From an uncultured Ruminococcus sp. (GTDB lineage: Bacteria; Bacillota_A; Clostridia; Oscillospirales; Ruminococcaceae): a stretch of 8,689 nucleotides of DNA. The stretch covers positions 1 to 8,689 of the forward strand of contig CACZPE010000081.1 in NCBI GenBank assembly GCA_902782875.1. Direction: 5' to 3'. The notes beneath the pieces were generated by a model, which was not told the origin of the DNA, did no database searches, and saw only the letters and a program-made list of their open reading frames with translations. Positions within the stretch are counted from its first letter, which is position 1, and the number at the start of each line of letters is the position of its first letter. The translations under genes were made by a program, and so were the position numbers. Positions 1-6,205 of this stretch are shown here, in pieces.

Positions 1-36
1 AACTATGACACGGGACTTCTCGTGATATGGAGATAA
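1..36 (+). CDS. Possible C-terminal end of an upstream gene (partial)
   Basis: Frame 1 reads 11 sense codons (NYDTGLLVIWR) and then TAA at 34-36. The codons (CTT, CTC, GTG, ATA, ACG) resemble those of the genes downstream, and the sequence turns strongly AT-rich straight after the stop, as expected at a gene end. The other two forward frames stop earlier. The fragment is too short to assign a family or function, and it could be chance. Confidence 0.35.
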   Translation, partial: NYDTGLLVIWR

Positions 37-54
37 AATGCACGGTTGTATATA

Positions 55-92
55 TGTGCAATTATTCATATGACAATTGTGCATATTGCATA
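55..92. repeat. Imperfect direct repeat, TGTGCA-type, upstream of the suf promoter
   Basis: TGTGCA followed by ATTATTCATA (55-70) recurs as TGTGCA followed by TATTGCATA (78-92), a 23-bp period, about two helical turns. The palindrome ACAATTGT (73-80) lies between them, and TGCAC at 39-43 is an inverted partner of GTGCA at 56-60. The cluster lies some 60-100 bp upstream of the predicted suf promoter, so it could be a regulator-binding region for suf, or belong to another promoter. The AT-rich context makes chance repeats likely. Confidence 0.3.
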
Positions 93-155
93 AATATATT
101 GTCTGTAATTACTAATTCTGACGGTCTGCGGAAACAAATATCGTCAACTTGCTGA

Positions 156-184
156 TTGTAATATGTACCTAAATGGTGTATAAT
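156..184 (+). promoter_or_regulatory. Predicted sigma-A-type promoter of the suf operon
   Basis: A -35-like TTGTAA (156-161, 4 of 6 matches to TTGACA) is followed by a 17-bp spacer and a perfect TATAAT -10 box (179-184). Transcription would start near 190-192, leaving a leader of about 55 nt before sufC. It is the best-formed promoter in the upstream region and the only one with consensus spacing and a perfect -10. No nearby gene encodes an Rrf2/IscR or SufR regulator, so its control cannot be read from this window. Confidence 0.6.
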
Positions 185-191
185 TAAAAAC

Positions 192-230
192 GCGGGGGAT
201 CATCCCCGCATAAGTTCCGCTTTCTGCGGA
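192..230 (+). promoter_or_regulatory. sufC leader with two adjacent GC-rich hairpins
   Basis: The first hairpin (192-209) pairs GCGGGG with CCCCGC plus a G-T pair around a 4-nt loop. The second (216-230) pairs TCCGC with GCGGA around TTTCT. Alternative pairings exist: CCGC at 206-209 can pair with GCGG at 226-229, and GCGG at 192-195 with CCGC at 217-220. There is no U-tract, so this is not a classic terminator. The Shine-Dalgarno sequence (234-238) lies just outside both stems. A hairpin at the predicted 5' end may simply stabilise the mRNA. Confidence 0.4.
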
Positions 231-245
231 TATGGAGGTATTTTT

Positions 246-983
246 ATGGCTTTGCTTGAAATAAAAGGACTGAAGGTCGGCGTGGAGGACAAGGAGATCC
301 TGCACGGCATAGATCTTTCGGTTGGCGCAGGCGAGACTCATGTTATCATGGGCCCTAACGGCGCAGGAAAATCCACTCTCGGTTTTGCGATCATGGGCAG
401 CCCGGAATATGAAAAGACCGGCGGCACCGTAATGTTTGACGGAGAGGACATCACAGACGAGTCAACAGACAAGATCGCAAAGAAGGGTATATTCCTTTCC
501 TTCCAGAACCCTGTGGAGGTGCCCGGTGTAACGCTTTCGAGCTTTATCAGGAGCGCTCTTGAGCAGGTCACCGGCGAGAGGATACGCCTCTGGGACTTCA
601 AGAAGAAGCTCGCAAAGGCTATGGAGGCTCTGGATATGGATCCCGCCTATGCGGACAGAGACCTGAACGTGGGCTTCTCGGGCGGCGAGAAGAAGAAGGC
701 GGAGATACTCCAGCTGCTTATGCTGCGCCCCTCTCTTGCGATACTCGACGAGACCGATTCCGGCCTTGATGTGGATGCGGTGCGCACTGTATCCGCAGGT
801 ATCGAGACGTACAAGAAGGATGTAGGCGGCGCTCTGCTTATAATCACACACAGCACAAAGATACTCGAGGCACTCAATGTGGATAAGGTACACGTCATCG
901 TTGACGGAAAGAACGCATTCGAGGGCGGCAGCGAGCTTGTGGACAACATCAACGAGAACGGCTTCGAGCAGTTCGTGAAGTAA
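246..983 (+). CDS. sufC: Fe-S cluster assembly ATPase SufC
   Basis: SufC is the cytosolic ABC-type ATPase of the SufBC2D complex; its ATP hydrolysis drives the SufB-SufD rearrangement needed to build Fe-S clusters. The 245-residue protein has the usual family length and a full ABC set: Walker A GPNGAGKST (36-44), Q-loop Gln87, signature FSGGEKKK (144-151), Walker B with Asp168-Glu169 in LAILDETDSGLD, and H-loop His202. The FSGGEKKK signature and ILDETDSGLD are typical of SufC rather than of transporters, and there are no membrane segments. GGAGG at 234-238 lies 7 nt before the ATG. It is the first gene of the operon; sufB starts 10 nt after its stop. Nothing appears damaged. Confidence 0.97.
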   Translation: MALLEIKGLKVGVEDKEILHGIDLSVGAGETHVIMGPNGAGKSTLGFAIMGSPEYEKTGGTVMFDGEDITDESTDKIAKKGIFLSFQNPVEVPGVTLSSFIRSALEQVTGERIRLWDFKKKLAKAMEALDMDPAYADRDLNVGFSGGEKKKAEILQLLMLRPSLAILDETDSGLDVDAVRTVSAGIETYKKDVGGALLIITHSTKILEALNVDKVHVIVDGKNAFEGGSELVDNINENGFEQFVK

Positions 984-993
984 GGAGCGTCTC

Positions 994-2400
994 ATGAAGG
1001 AAAAAACACAGGTCGCAGATATAGACAGGAGCTTATATGACTTCCGCAATGAGGACAAGGATGCATACCGCATAGACAACGGCCTTACCGAGGAGATAGT
1101 ACTCAAGCTCTCCGAGGAGAAGGGCGATCCCGACTGGGTGCGCGAGCACAGACTGAAGTCCCTCAAGCTCTACAATGAGATTCCCGTTCCCGACTGGGGC
1201 CCCGATATCAGCGGGCTCAATATGGACGAGATAGTTACATATGTCCGCCCGAATACGGATATGAAGGCAAACTGGGATGAAGTTCCCGAGAATATCAAGG
1301 ATACATTCGAAAAGCTGGGCATACCCCAGGCTGAAGTCAAATCCCTCGCAGGCGTGGGCGCTCAGTACGACTCCGAGCTTGTATACCACAACGTCAGAAA
1401 GGACGTTGAGGAGCAGGGTGTAATATATACCGACTTTGAGAGTGCTGTAAAGGGCGAATACGGCGAGATGGTGCGCGAGCATTTCATGAAGCTGATACCC
1501 CCCGAGATGCATAAGTTTGCGGCTCTTCACGGTGCGGTATGGTCAGGCGGCTCGTTTGTATACGTGCCCAAGGGCGTAAAGGTAGCGATACCCCTGCAGT
1601 CATATTTCAGACTCAACGCTCCCGGCGCAGGACAGTTCGAGCATACCCTGATAATCGTCGATGAGGGTGCAGACCTTCACTTCATCGAGGGCTGCTCCGC
1701 TCCGAAGTACAATGTGGCGAACCTGCACGCAGGCGCGGTGGAGATATATGTCAAGAAGGGCGCGCGCTGCCGCTATTCAACTATAGAGAACTGGTCCAAG
1801 AATATGTACAACCTCAACACCAAGTACGCCAGAGTTGAGGAAGGCGGCTCCATAGAGTGGATATCGGGCTCCTTCGGATCCCATATCTCATATCTCTATC
1901 CCATGAGCGATCTCGTGGGAGAGGGCGCACGCTCGGATTTCACGGGCATCGCGTTTGCAAATACCGACCAGAATCTTGATACGGGCTGCAAGGTCGCTCA
2001 CCGTGCGCCCAATACATCGTCCTATGTAAATACACGTTCCATATCCAAGGGCGGCGGCGTGAATACCTTCAGAAGCGTGGTATATGTCGCTCCCGAGGCA
2101 AAGGGCAGCAAGTGCGCTGTATCCTGCACATCGCTTATGCTCGATTCCGAGTCGCGCTCGGATACCATACCCGCTATGGATATACGCACATCCGAATGCG
2201 ATGTGGGACACGAGGCAAAGATAGGACGCATATCCGACGAGACCGTATTTTATCTCATGTCAAGGGGACTTTCCGAGGACGAGGCAAAGGCGATGATAGT
2301 CAGCGGCTTTGCAGACAGTGTTTCAAAGGAACTGCCGCTTGAATATGCTGTTGAGATGAACAATCTCATAAGACTTGAGATGATAGGCGCTATCGGCTGA
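994..2400 (+). CDS. sufB: Fe-S cluster scaffold protein SufB
   Basis: SufB is the scaffold subunit of SufBC2D, where sulfur and iron are assembled at the SufB-SufD interface. The 468-residue protein is close to family length and ends in the typical C-terminal block (ISDETVFYLMSRGL, then SGFADSV and LPLEYAVEMNNLI). Cys378 and Glu407 are 29 residues apart, the spacing of Cys405 and Glu434 reported as essential in E. coli SufB, with His406 before the Glu. Cys374 and Cys402 are also nearby. The middle holds the long beta-helix-like region (YVPKGVKVAIPLQSYFRLN, then HFIEGCSAP). AGGAG at 983-987, overlapping the sufC stop, serves the ATG. Equivalence to the E. coli residues rests on motif spacing recalled from family knowledge. 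Confidence 0.96.
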   Translation: MKEKTQVADIDRSLYDFRNEDKDAYRIDNGLTEEIVLKLSEEKGDPDWVREHRLKSLKLYNEIPVPDWGPDISGLNMDEIVTYVRPNTDMKANWDEVPENIKDTFEKLGIPQAEVKSLAGVGAQYDSELVYHNVRKDVEEQGVIYTDFESAVKGEYGEMVREHFMKLIPPEMHKFAALHGAVWSGGSFVYVPKGVKVAIPLQSYFRLNAPGAGQFEHTLIIVDEGADLHFIEGCSAPKYNVANLHAGAVEIYVKKGARCRYSTIENWSKNMYNLNTKYARVEEGGSIEWISGSFGSHISYLYPMSDLVGEGARSDFTGIAFANTDQNLDTGCKVAHRAPNTSSYVNTRSISKGGGVNTFRSVVYVAPEAKGSKCAVSCTSLMLDSESRSDTIPAMDIRTSECDVGHEAKIGRISDETVFYLMSRGLSEDEAKAMIVSGFADSVSKELPLEYAVEMNNLIRLEMIGAIG

Positions 2401-2414
2401 TACGGAGGTCAGAT

Positions 2415-3521
2415 ATGGAAAAGATATATATTAACCATCTTCCCTGCATAACATGGAAGTGGCTGAAGATGAACGGTACGGAGGCTTCCGATCTGCCTGT
2501 GACAGCGGATTCCATCAGCACCTGCCCTGCGGCGTGGGGCTTTGATCCCGACTTTACGGCATACGGCTCCGATATCGATGCTAAGAGCAATGAAGAGATA
2601 GAAAAGGCGCTTTTTGCCGATAAGATAGTAACAGGGCTCGGTCCTGATATGGACAGGCTCATAAAGGAGGCAGAGGTGCCCGTACTCAGGTATACCGCCG
2701 CTGAGGGCGAGCCTCTCGTTATAGAAAACATATATGAGGACGGCGACAGCAGACTTGCAGCCGTGGAGATAACTGTTCCTGACGGCGTGAACGCAGAAGT
2801 TACAGAGAAGTTCATATCGCATGATATAAACTCCGACGGTAAGGCTGTATGCGGCTTTCAGACAAAGTTCATCATCGGCAAAAACGCTACCGTCAAACTC
2901 GATCAGGTTCAGAAGCTGGCGAAAAATGTCGTGTTCTACAATGATATCGGCACATTCAATGCCGAAAACGGCAGGTTTGAGCTGGTTGAGCTGATACTTG
3001 CAGGCGGAACGACATATTTCGGTTCCCGCTCCAATCTTGCGGGTAAGGAAAGCTCTGTTGACATAGAGATGGCATATCTTGTAAAGGGCAGAGAGCAGCT
3101 TGACAGCAATATCGCCGCATTCCACAGGGGCAAGCGCACAGATGCGCAGATAAGAGTCAACGGCGTGCTCAAGGATGAGGCAAAGAAGCTCACAAGAGCA
3201 ACGATAGACTTCAAGAAGGGCTCTTCGGATTCCGTGGGCAGCGAGACAGAGGATGTACTTATGATGAGCGACAATGTCATCAACAGGACAGTACCTCTCA
3301 TACTCTGCACGGAGGAAAGCGTGGAGGGTGTTCACGGCGCGACTCTCGGCAGACCCTCCGAGGAGATTATGACATATATGATGTCAAGGGGTCTTGACAA
3401 AGACGAAATTTATGATATTATGGAAAAGGCACGTCTCGATGCTGCCGCTTCTAAAATAAGCGATGAGCAGACAAGACGTGAGATCGCGAAATATCTTCAT
3501 CCCGGAGAAGAGCAGGAATAA
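2415..3521 (+). CDS. sufD: Fe-S cluster assembly protein SufD
   Basis: SufD is the SufB paralogue that pairs with SufB and binds SufC; it is needed for iron entry and cluster formation. The 368-residue protein starts with a typical clostridial SufD N-terminus (INHLPCITWKWLKMN) and has the C-terminal block VEGVHGATLGRPSEEIMTYMMSRGL. His307 in HGAT corresponds by motif to E. coli SufD His360, implicated in cluster assembly. It is shorter than E. coli SufD (about 423 residues), mainly through a shorter N-terminal region, as is common in Firmicutes. GGAGG at 2404-2408 lies 6 nt before the ATG, and the gene begins 14 nt after sufB. Its stop codon sits in the loop of a strong hairpin. SufB and SufD are related, but gene order and the shorter length favour SufD. 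Confidence 0.94.
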   Translation: MEKIYINHLPCITWKWLKMNGTEASDLPVTADSISTCPAAWGFDPDFTAYGSDIDAKSNEEIEKALFADKIVTGLGPDMDRLIKEAEVPVLRYTAAEGEPLVIENIYEDGDSRLAAVEITVPDGVNAEVTEKFISHDINSDGKAVCGFQTKFIIGKNATVKLDQVQKLAKNVVFYNDIGTFNAENGRFELVELILAGGTTYFGSRSNLAGKESSVDIEMAYLVKGREQLDSNIAAFHRGKRTDAQIRVNGVLKDEAKKLTRATIDFKKGSSDSVGSETEDVLMMSDNVINRTVPLILCTEESVEGVHGATLGRPSEEIMTYMMSRGLDKDEIYDIMEKARLDAAASKISDEQTRREIAKYLHPGEEQE

Positions 3522-3535
3522 CTCCTGCTCACGGG
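3501..3535 (+). promoter_or_regulatory. Strong hairpin spanning the sufD stop codon
   Basis: GAGCAGGA (3510-3517) pairs perfectly with TCCTGCTC (3523-3530) around the 5-nt loop ATAAC, which contains the TAA stop of sufD. CCCG (3501-3504) and CGGG (3532-3535) can extend the stem beyond an asymmetric internal loop. No U-run follows, so it does not look like a full intrinsic terminator. It may protect the sufCBD part of the mRNA, act as a processing site, or set different levels of sufCBD and sufSU. Confidence 0.55.
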
Positions 3536-3567
3536 AATTAACTTATACAGACACTGGAGGCTTTTGT

Positions 3568-4803
3568 ATGACTGCTGCCGAAAGACGTGCAGACGATGAA
3601 CGGATAAGAAAGGATTTTCCCCTGATATCCGAAGGTGACTTTGCGTATCTTGACAATTCAGCTACATCACAGAAGCCTTATTCCGTGCTTGCGGCAGTCG
3701 AGGACTATTACAGGCGCTCAAACGCCAACCCTCTCAGGGGACTGTATAAACTCAGCGTTGATGCAACGGACAGATACGAAGCCGCAAGAAAGGCTGCGGG
3801 CGACTTTATCGGGGCGGACGCTGACGAGATCATATTCACCAGGAACGCCACGGAAAGTCTTAACCTCGTGTCGTATTCATATGCGGCCAGCCACCTGAAG
3901 GAGGGCGACGAGATACTTGTCGCCATATCCGAGCATCACAGCAATATGCTCCCGTGGCAGAATGCCGCAAGGCTCACAGGCGCGGTGATACGCTATATCG
4001 AGTGCGCAAAGGACGGCTCCTATTCCCTTGAATCCTTCAGAGCGCAGCTGTCGAACAAGACAAGACTTGTGGCCATGGCGCAGATATCCAACGTCATAGG
4101 CAGGGAGAATGATATAAAGGCTTTTGCTGCCGAGGCTCACCGCATAGGTGCGGTATTTGTGTGTGACGGAGCGCAGAGCGCGCCGCATATACCCGTGAAT
4201 GTAAAGGATCTTGATGTGGATTTCTTTGCTTTCTCAGGCCATAAGATGCTTGCTCCCATGGGTATAGGCGTGCTTTACGGCAAAAAAGAGATACTTGACG
4301 ATATGCCGCCCTTCCTATACGGCGGAGAAATGATAGAGTATGTCACCCTTTGCGGTGCAACATATGCCGAGGTGCCGCACAAATTCGAGGCGGGCACGGT
4401 AAACGACGGCGGAGCGATAGGTCTCCATGCGGCGATAGACTATATAAACAGCATAGGCTTTGAAAAGATCGAGGAGCGCGAGAACTATCTCACTGCCCTT
4501 GCGATGGAAGAGATGAAAAAGCTGCCCTATGTGCATATCATCGGCTCTGAGGATCCTGCGGAGCATCACGGCATAATCACCTTCACCGTAGACGGCGTAC
4601 ATCCGCATGATATAGCAGCTATTATGGACAGCGACGGGGTCTATGTAAGGGCAGGCCATCACTGCGCACAGCCGCTGCTCAAATTCCTGCGCAGTACATC
4701 GACCGCCCGCGCAAGCATAGCATTCTATAATAACGACAGCGATATCCTCCGCTTCACGCAGAGCCTGTCGGGACTCAGGAGAAAAATGGGATATGCAGAA
4801 TAA
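3568..4803 (+). CDS. sufS: Cysteine desulfurase SufS (group II, PLP-dependent)
   Basis: SufS converts L-cysteine to L-alanine and holds the sulfur as a persulfide for transfer to SufU. The 411-residue protein matches the family length. It shows the PLP lysine Lys226 in FSGHK, His123 in SEHHSN, and the catalytic Cys366 in RAGHHCAQPL, numbering nearly identical to E. coli SufS (His123, Lys226, Cys364). The short loop around Cys366 marks it as group II (SufS) rather than IscS/NifS. The frame is open from 3463, overlapping sufD, but ATG 3568 is chosen because GGAGG (3556-3560) lies 7 nt upstream and the family N-terminus (FPLISEGDFAYLDNSATSQKP) follows closely. Residue 56 is Leu in NANPLRG, where the family usually has His before the Arg. 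Confidence 0.95.
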   Translation: MTAAERRADDERIRKDFPLISEGDFAYLDNSATSQKPYSVLAAVEDYYRRSNANPLRGLYKLSVDATDRYEAARKAAGDFIGADADEIIFTRNATESLNLVSYSYAASHLKEGDEILVAISEHHSNMLPWQNAARLTGAVIRYIECAKDGSYSLESFRAQLSNKTRLVAMAQISNVIGRENDIKAFAAEAHRIGAVFVCDGAQSAPHIPVNVKDLDVDFFAFSGHKMLAPMGIGVLYGKKEILDDMPPFLYGGEMIEYVTLCGATYAEVPHKFEAGTVNDGGAIGLHAAIDYINSIGFEKIEERENYLTALAMEEMKKLPYVHIIGSEDPAEHHGIITFTVDGVHPHDIAAIMDSDGVYVRAGHHCAQPLLKFLRSTSTARASIAFYNNDSDILRFTQSLSGLRRKMGYAE

Positions 4804-5269
4804 TACCTTTTACAATGAGATACTCACCGAACACAATATGAATCCCTACCACAAGTTTGAGCTTGAGGGCGCAGACCTTACTCTCGAGGGAGTAAACCCG
4901 TCCTGCGGCGATGACATCATACTGAGTCTTAAGGTGGATGACGGGGTCATCACCGACGGTGCTTATACAGGCGACGGATGTGCGATATCACAGGCATCTG
5001 CTGATATGATGCTCGATCTGGTCATAGGCAAGAAGAAGGATGAAGCCCTGCGCCTGGCGGATATATTCGTCAGGATGATAAAGGGCACTGCTTCCGATGA
5101 AGAGATAGAGGAGCTTGAGGAGGCATCCGTGCTGCGGGATATATCGCATATGCCTGCAAGGGTTAAGTGTGCCGTGCTCGGATGGCATACCATGGAGCAG
5201 ATGTTCTCTGCAGGGGAAAAGACCCCGCTGATACCGAAGGAAGACAAGCCTGAGGTATGTCATTTATAA
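4793..5269 (+). CDS. sufU: Zinc-dependent sulfurtransferase SufU, SufS partner
   Basis: SufU binds zinc, takes the persulfide from SufS and passes sulfur on to SufBCD; it replaces SufE in many Firmicutes. The 158-residue IscU-like protein has Cys38 and Asp40 (NPSCGDD), Cys63 (GDGCAIS) and Cys126 (ARVKCAVLGWHTM), matching the Zn ligands of B. subtilis SufU. The 62-residue gap between the second and third Cys, and the lack of His before Cys126, separate SufU from the IscU scaffold, which has a His-Cys pair and a shorter gap. The tail after WHTMEQMF is slightly longer than usual and ends in CHL. The start overlaps sufS by 11 bp, with AGGAG at 4777-4781, suggesting translational coupling of the two partners. 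Confidence 0.94.
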   Translation: MQNNTFYNEILTEHNMNPYHKFELEGADLTLEGVNPSCGDDIILSLKVDDGVITDGAYTGDGCAISQASADMMLDLVIGKKKDEALRLADIFVRMIKGTASDEEIEELEEASVLRDISHMPARVKCAVLGWHTMEQMFSAGEKTPLIPKEDKPEVCHL

Positions 5270-5286
5270 TACGATTGTATACAAAT

Positions 5287-5316
5287 GGCTGCTGCGAAGT
5301 GCGGCAGCCGTTTTTT
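5287..5316 (+). terminator. Intrinsic terminator of the suf operon
   Basis: GGCTGCTGC (5287-5295) pairs with GCGGCAGCC (5301-5309), a 9-bp stem with one G-T pair around a 5-nt loop. One base later there is a run of six T (5311-5316). It starts 18 bp after the sufU stop and precedes AT-rich DNA and a new promoter region, so it most likely ends the suf transcript and separates it from the two-component genes. Confidence 0.9.
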
Positions 5317-5417
5317 ACAGATCCCTAAAAATGAATATTATTTTATCTATCATTAAAATTATGAGTGTTAATTTGTTAAATTTACAAACTAGACATAATA
5401 TATCTTATAAAATTCAA

Positions 5418-5450
5418 TATACAGCAGGCGGATATATTATATAATATAAT
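5418..5450 (+). promoter_or_regulatory. Candidate promoter and AT-rich palindrome before the response regulator gene
   Basis: TATACA (5418-5423) is followed by 16 bp and a perfect TATAAT (5440-5445); a second overlapping TATAAT lies at 5445-5450. A 16-bp perfect palindrome, TATATTATATAATATA (5433-5448), covers the -10 region. Another possible -35, TTTACA (5381-5386), has a less ideal downstream TATAAA. The 5317-5503 region is so AT-rich that -10 boxes arise easily, so the exact start is uncertain, but a promoter is expected here after the suf terminator. Confidence 0.4.
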
Positions 5451-5503
5451 ATATGTGTATTAAATATAATTGTTAAAAATATAGATCACAGGAGGAATAT
5501 TAT

Positions 5504-6205
5504 ATGTCATTGGGTAAGGTGCTCGTTGTTGATGATGATAATAATATCTGCGAACTTCTCAAGCTCTATCTTGAGAAAGACGGATACAGCGTTATGGTAT
5601 CCCATGACGGCGATGAGGCTGTCATAAAGTTCAACACTCTCCACCCCGATATCGTTCTTCTCGATATCATGCTCCCCGGTCTTGACGGCTGGCAGGTGTG
5701 CAGAGAGATCCGCAAGAAGTCCAATGTGCCTATCATCATGATAACCGCAAAGAGCGAAACATTCGACAAGGTGCTCGGCCTTGAGCTCGGCGCTGACGAC
5801 TATGTTGTCAAGCCTTTCGATACCAAGGAAGTTATTGCGAGGATAAAGGCTGTATCCAGAAGAATTGGTCAGTCCTCCTCCGAGCCTGAGATAAAGGAAG
5901 TAAAGTATGACAAGCTCGTTGTCAACATGACCCGCTATGAGCTGAGGGTCGACGGCAAGGTAATGGATACTCCTCCCAAGGAGCTCGAGCTTCTCTTCTA
6001 TCTTGCTTCCAATCCCAACAGAGTATATACAAGAGACCAGCTTCTTGATGAAGTATGGGGCTTTGAATACTACGGCGATTCCCGTACCATTGACGTACAT
6101 ATCAAGCGTCTGAGGGAAAAGCTCGAGGGCGTTTCGGACAAGTGGTCGCTCAAGACCGTCTGGGGCGTAGGCTATAAGTTCGAGGCTGAAGAAGAAAATG
6201 CATAA
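5504..6205 (+). CDS. OmpR/PhoB-family response regulator
   Basis: This is a cytosolic DNA-binding regulator activated by phosphotransfer from the kinase encoded next to it. The 233-residue protein has an N-terminal receiver domain (about 5-118) with acidic Asp10 and Asp11, phospho-acceptor Asp54 (LLDIMLP), Thr81 and Lys103 (VVKPF). A C-terminal winged-helix domain (about 132-229) follows, with the typical TPPKELELL, SRTIDVHIKRLREKL and VWGVGYKF blocks. AGGAGG at 5490-5495 lies 8 nt before the ATG. The gene overlaps the kinase start by 8 bp. It resembles PhoP, CssR and WalR-type regulators, but sequence reading alone cannot choose among them, so no symbol is given. All phosphorylation residues are intact. 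Confidence 0.95.
   Translation: MSLGKVLVVDDDNNICELLKLYLEKDGYSVMVSHDGDEAVIKFNTLHPDIVLLDIMLPGLDGWQVCREIRKKSNVPIIMITAKSETFDKVLGLELGADDYVVKPFDTKEVIARIKAVSRRIGQSSSEPEIKEVKYDKLVVNMTRYELRVDGKVMDTPPKELELLFYLASNPNRVYTRDQLLDEVWGFEYYGDSRTIDVHIKRLREKLEGVSDKWSLKTVWGVGYKFEAEEENA

Noticed and set aside
125..230. Repeated 8-mer TCTGCGGA at 125-132 and 223-230
   Set aside because: Two short copies with no shared flanking sequence; probably chance, although the second forms an arm of the leader hairpin.
2409..3335. 308-codon open frame on the minus strand
   Set aside because: It lies opposite sufD, whose motifs are clear; its translation shows no recognisable domain and is rich in Cys, Tyr and Leu as typical of a shadow frame.
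3463..3567. N-terminal extension of sufS by 35 codons
   Set aside because: It overlaps sufD and the hairpin, lacks a ribosome-binding site, and the family N-terminus begins soon after ATG 3568, which has GGAGG upstream.
5275..5284. TTGTATACAA palindrome just after sufU
   Set aside because: Only 10 bp, in AT-rich DNA between the stop codon and the terminator; no sign of function there.
5362..5381. GTTAA direct repeats resembling PhoP-box half-sites on the minus strand
   Set aside because: The TTAACA units are 8 bp apart rather than the 11-bp period of PhoP/PhoB boxes, and the region is AT-rich.
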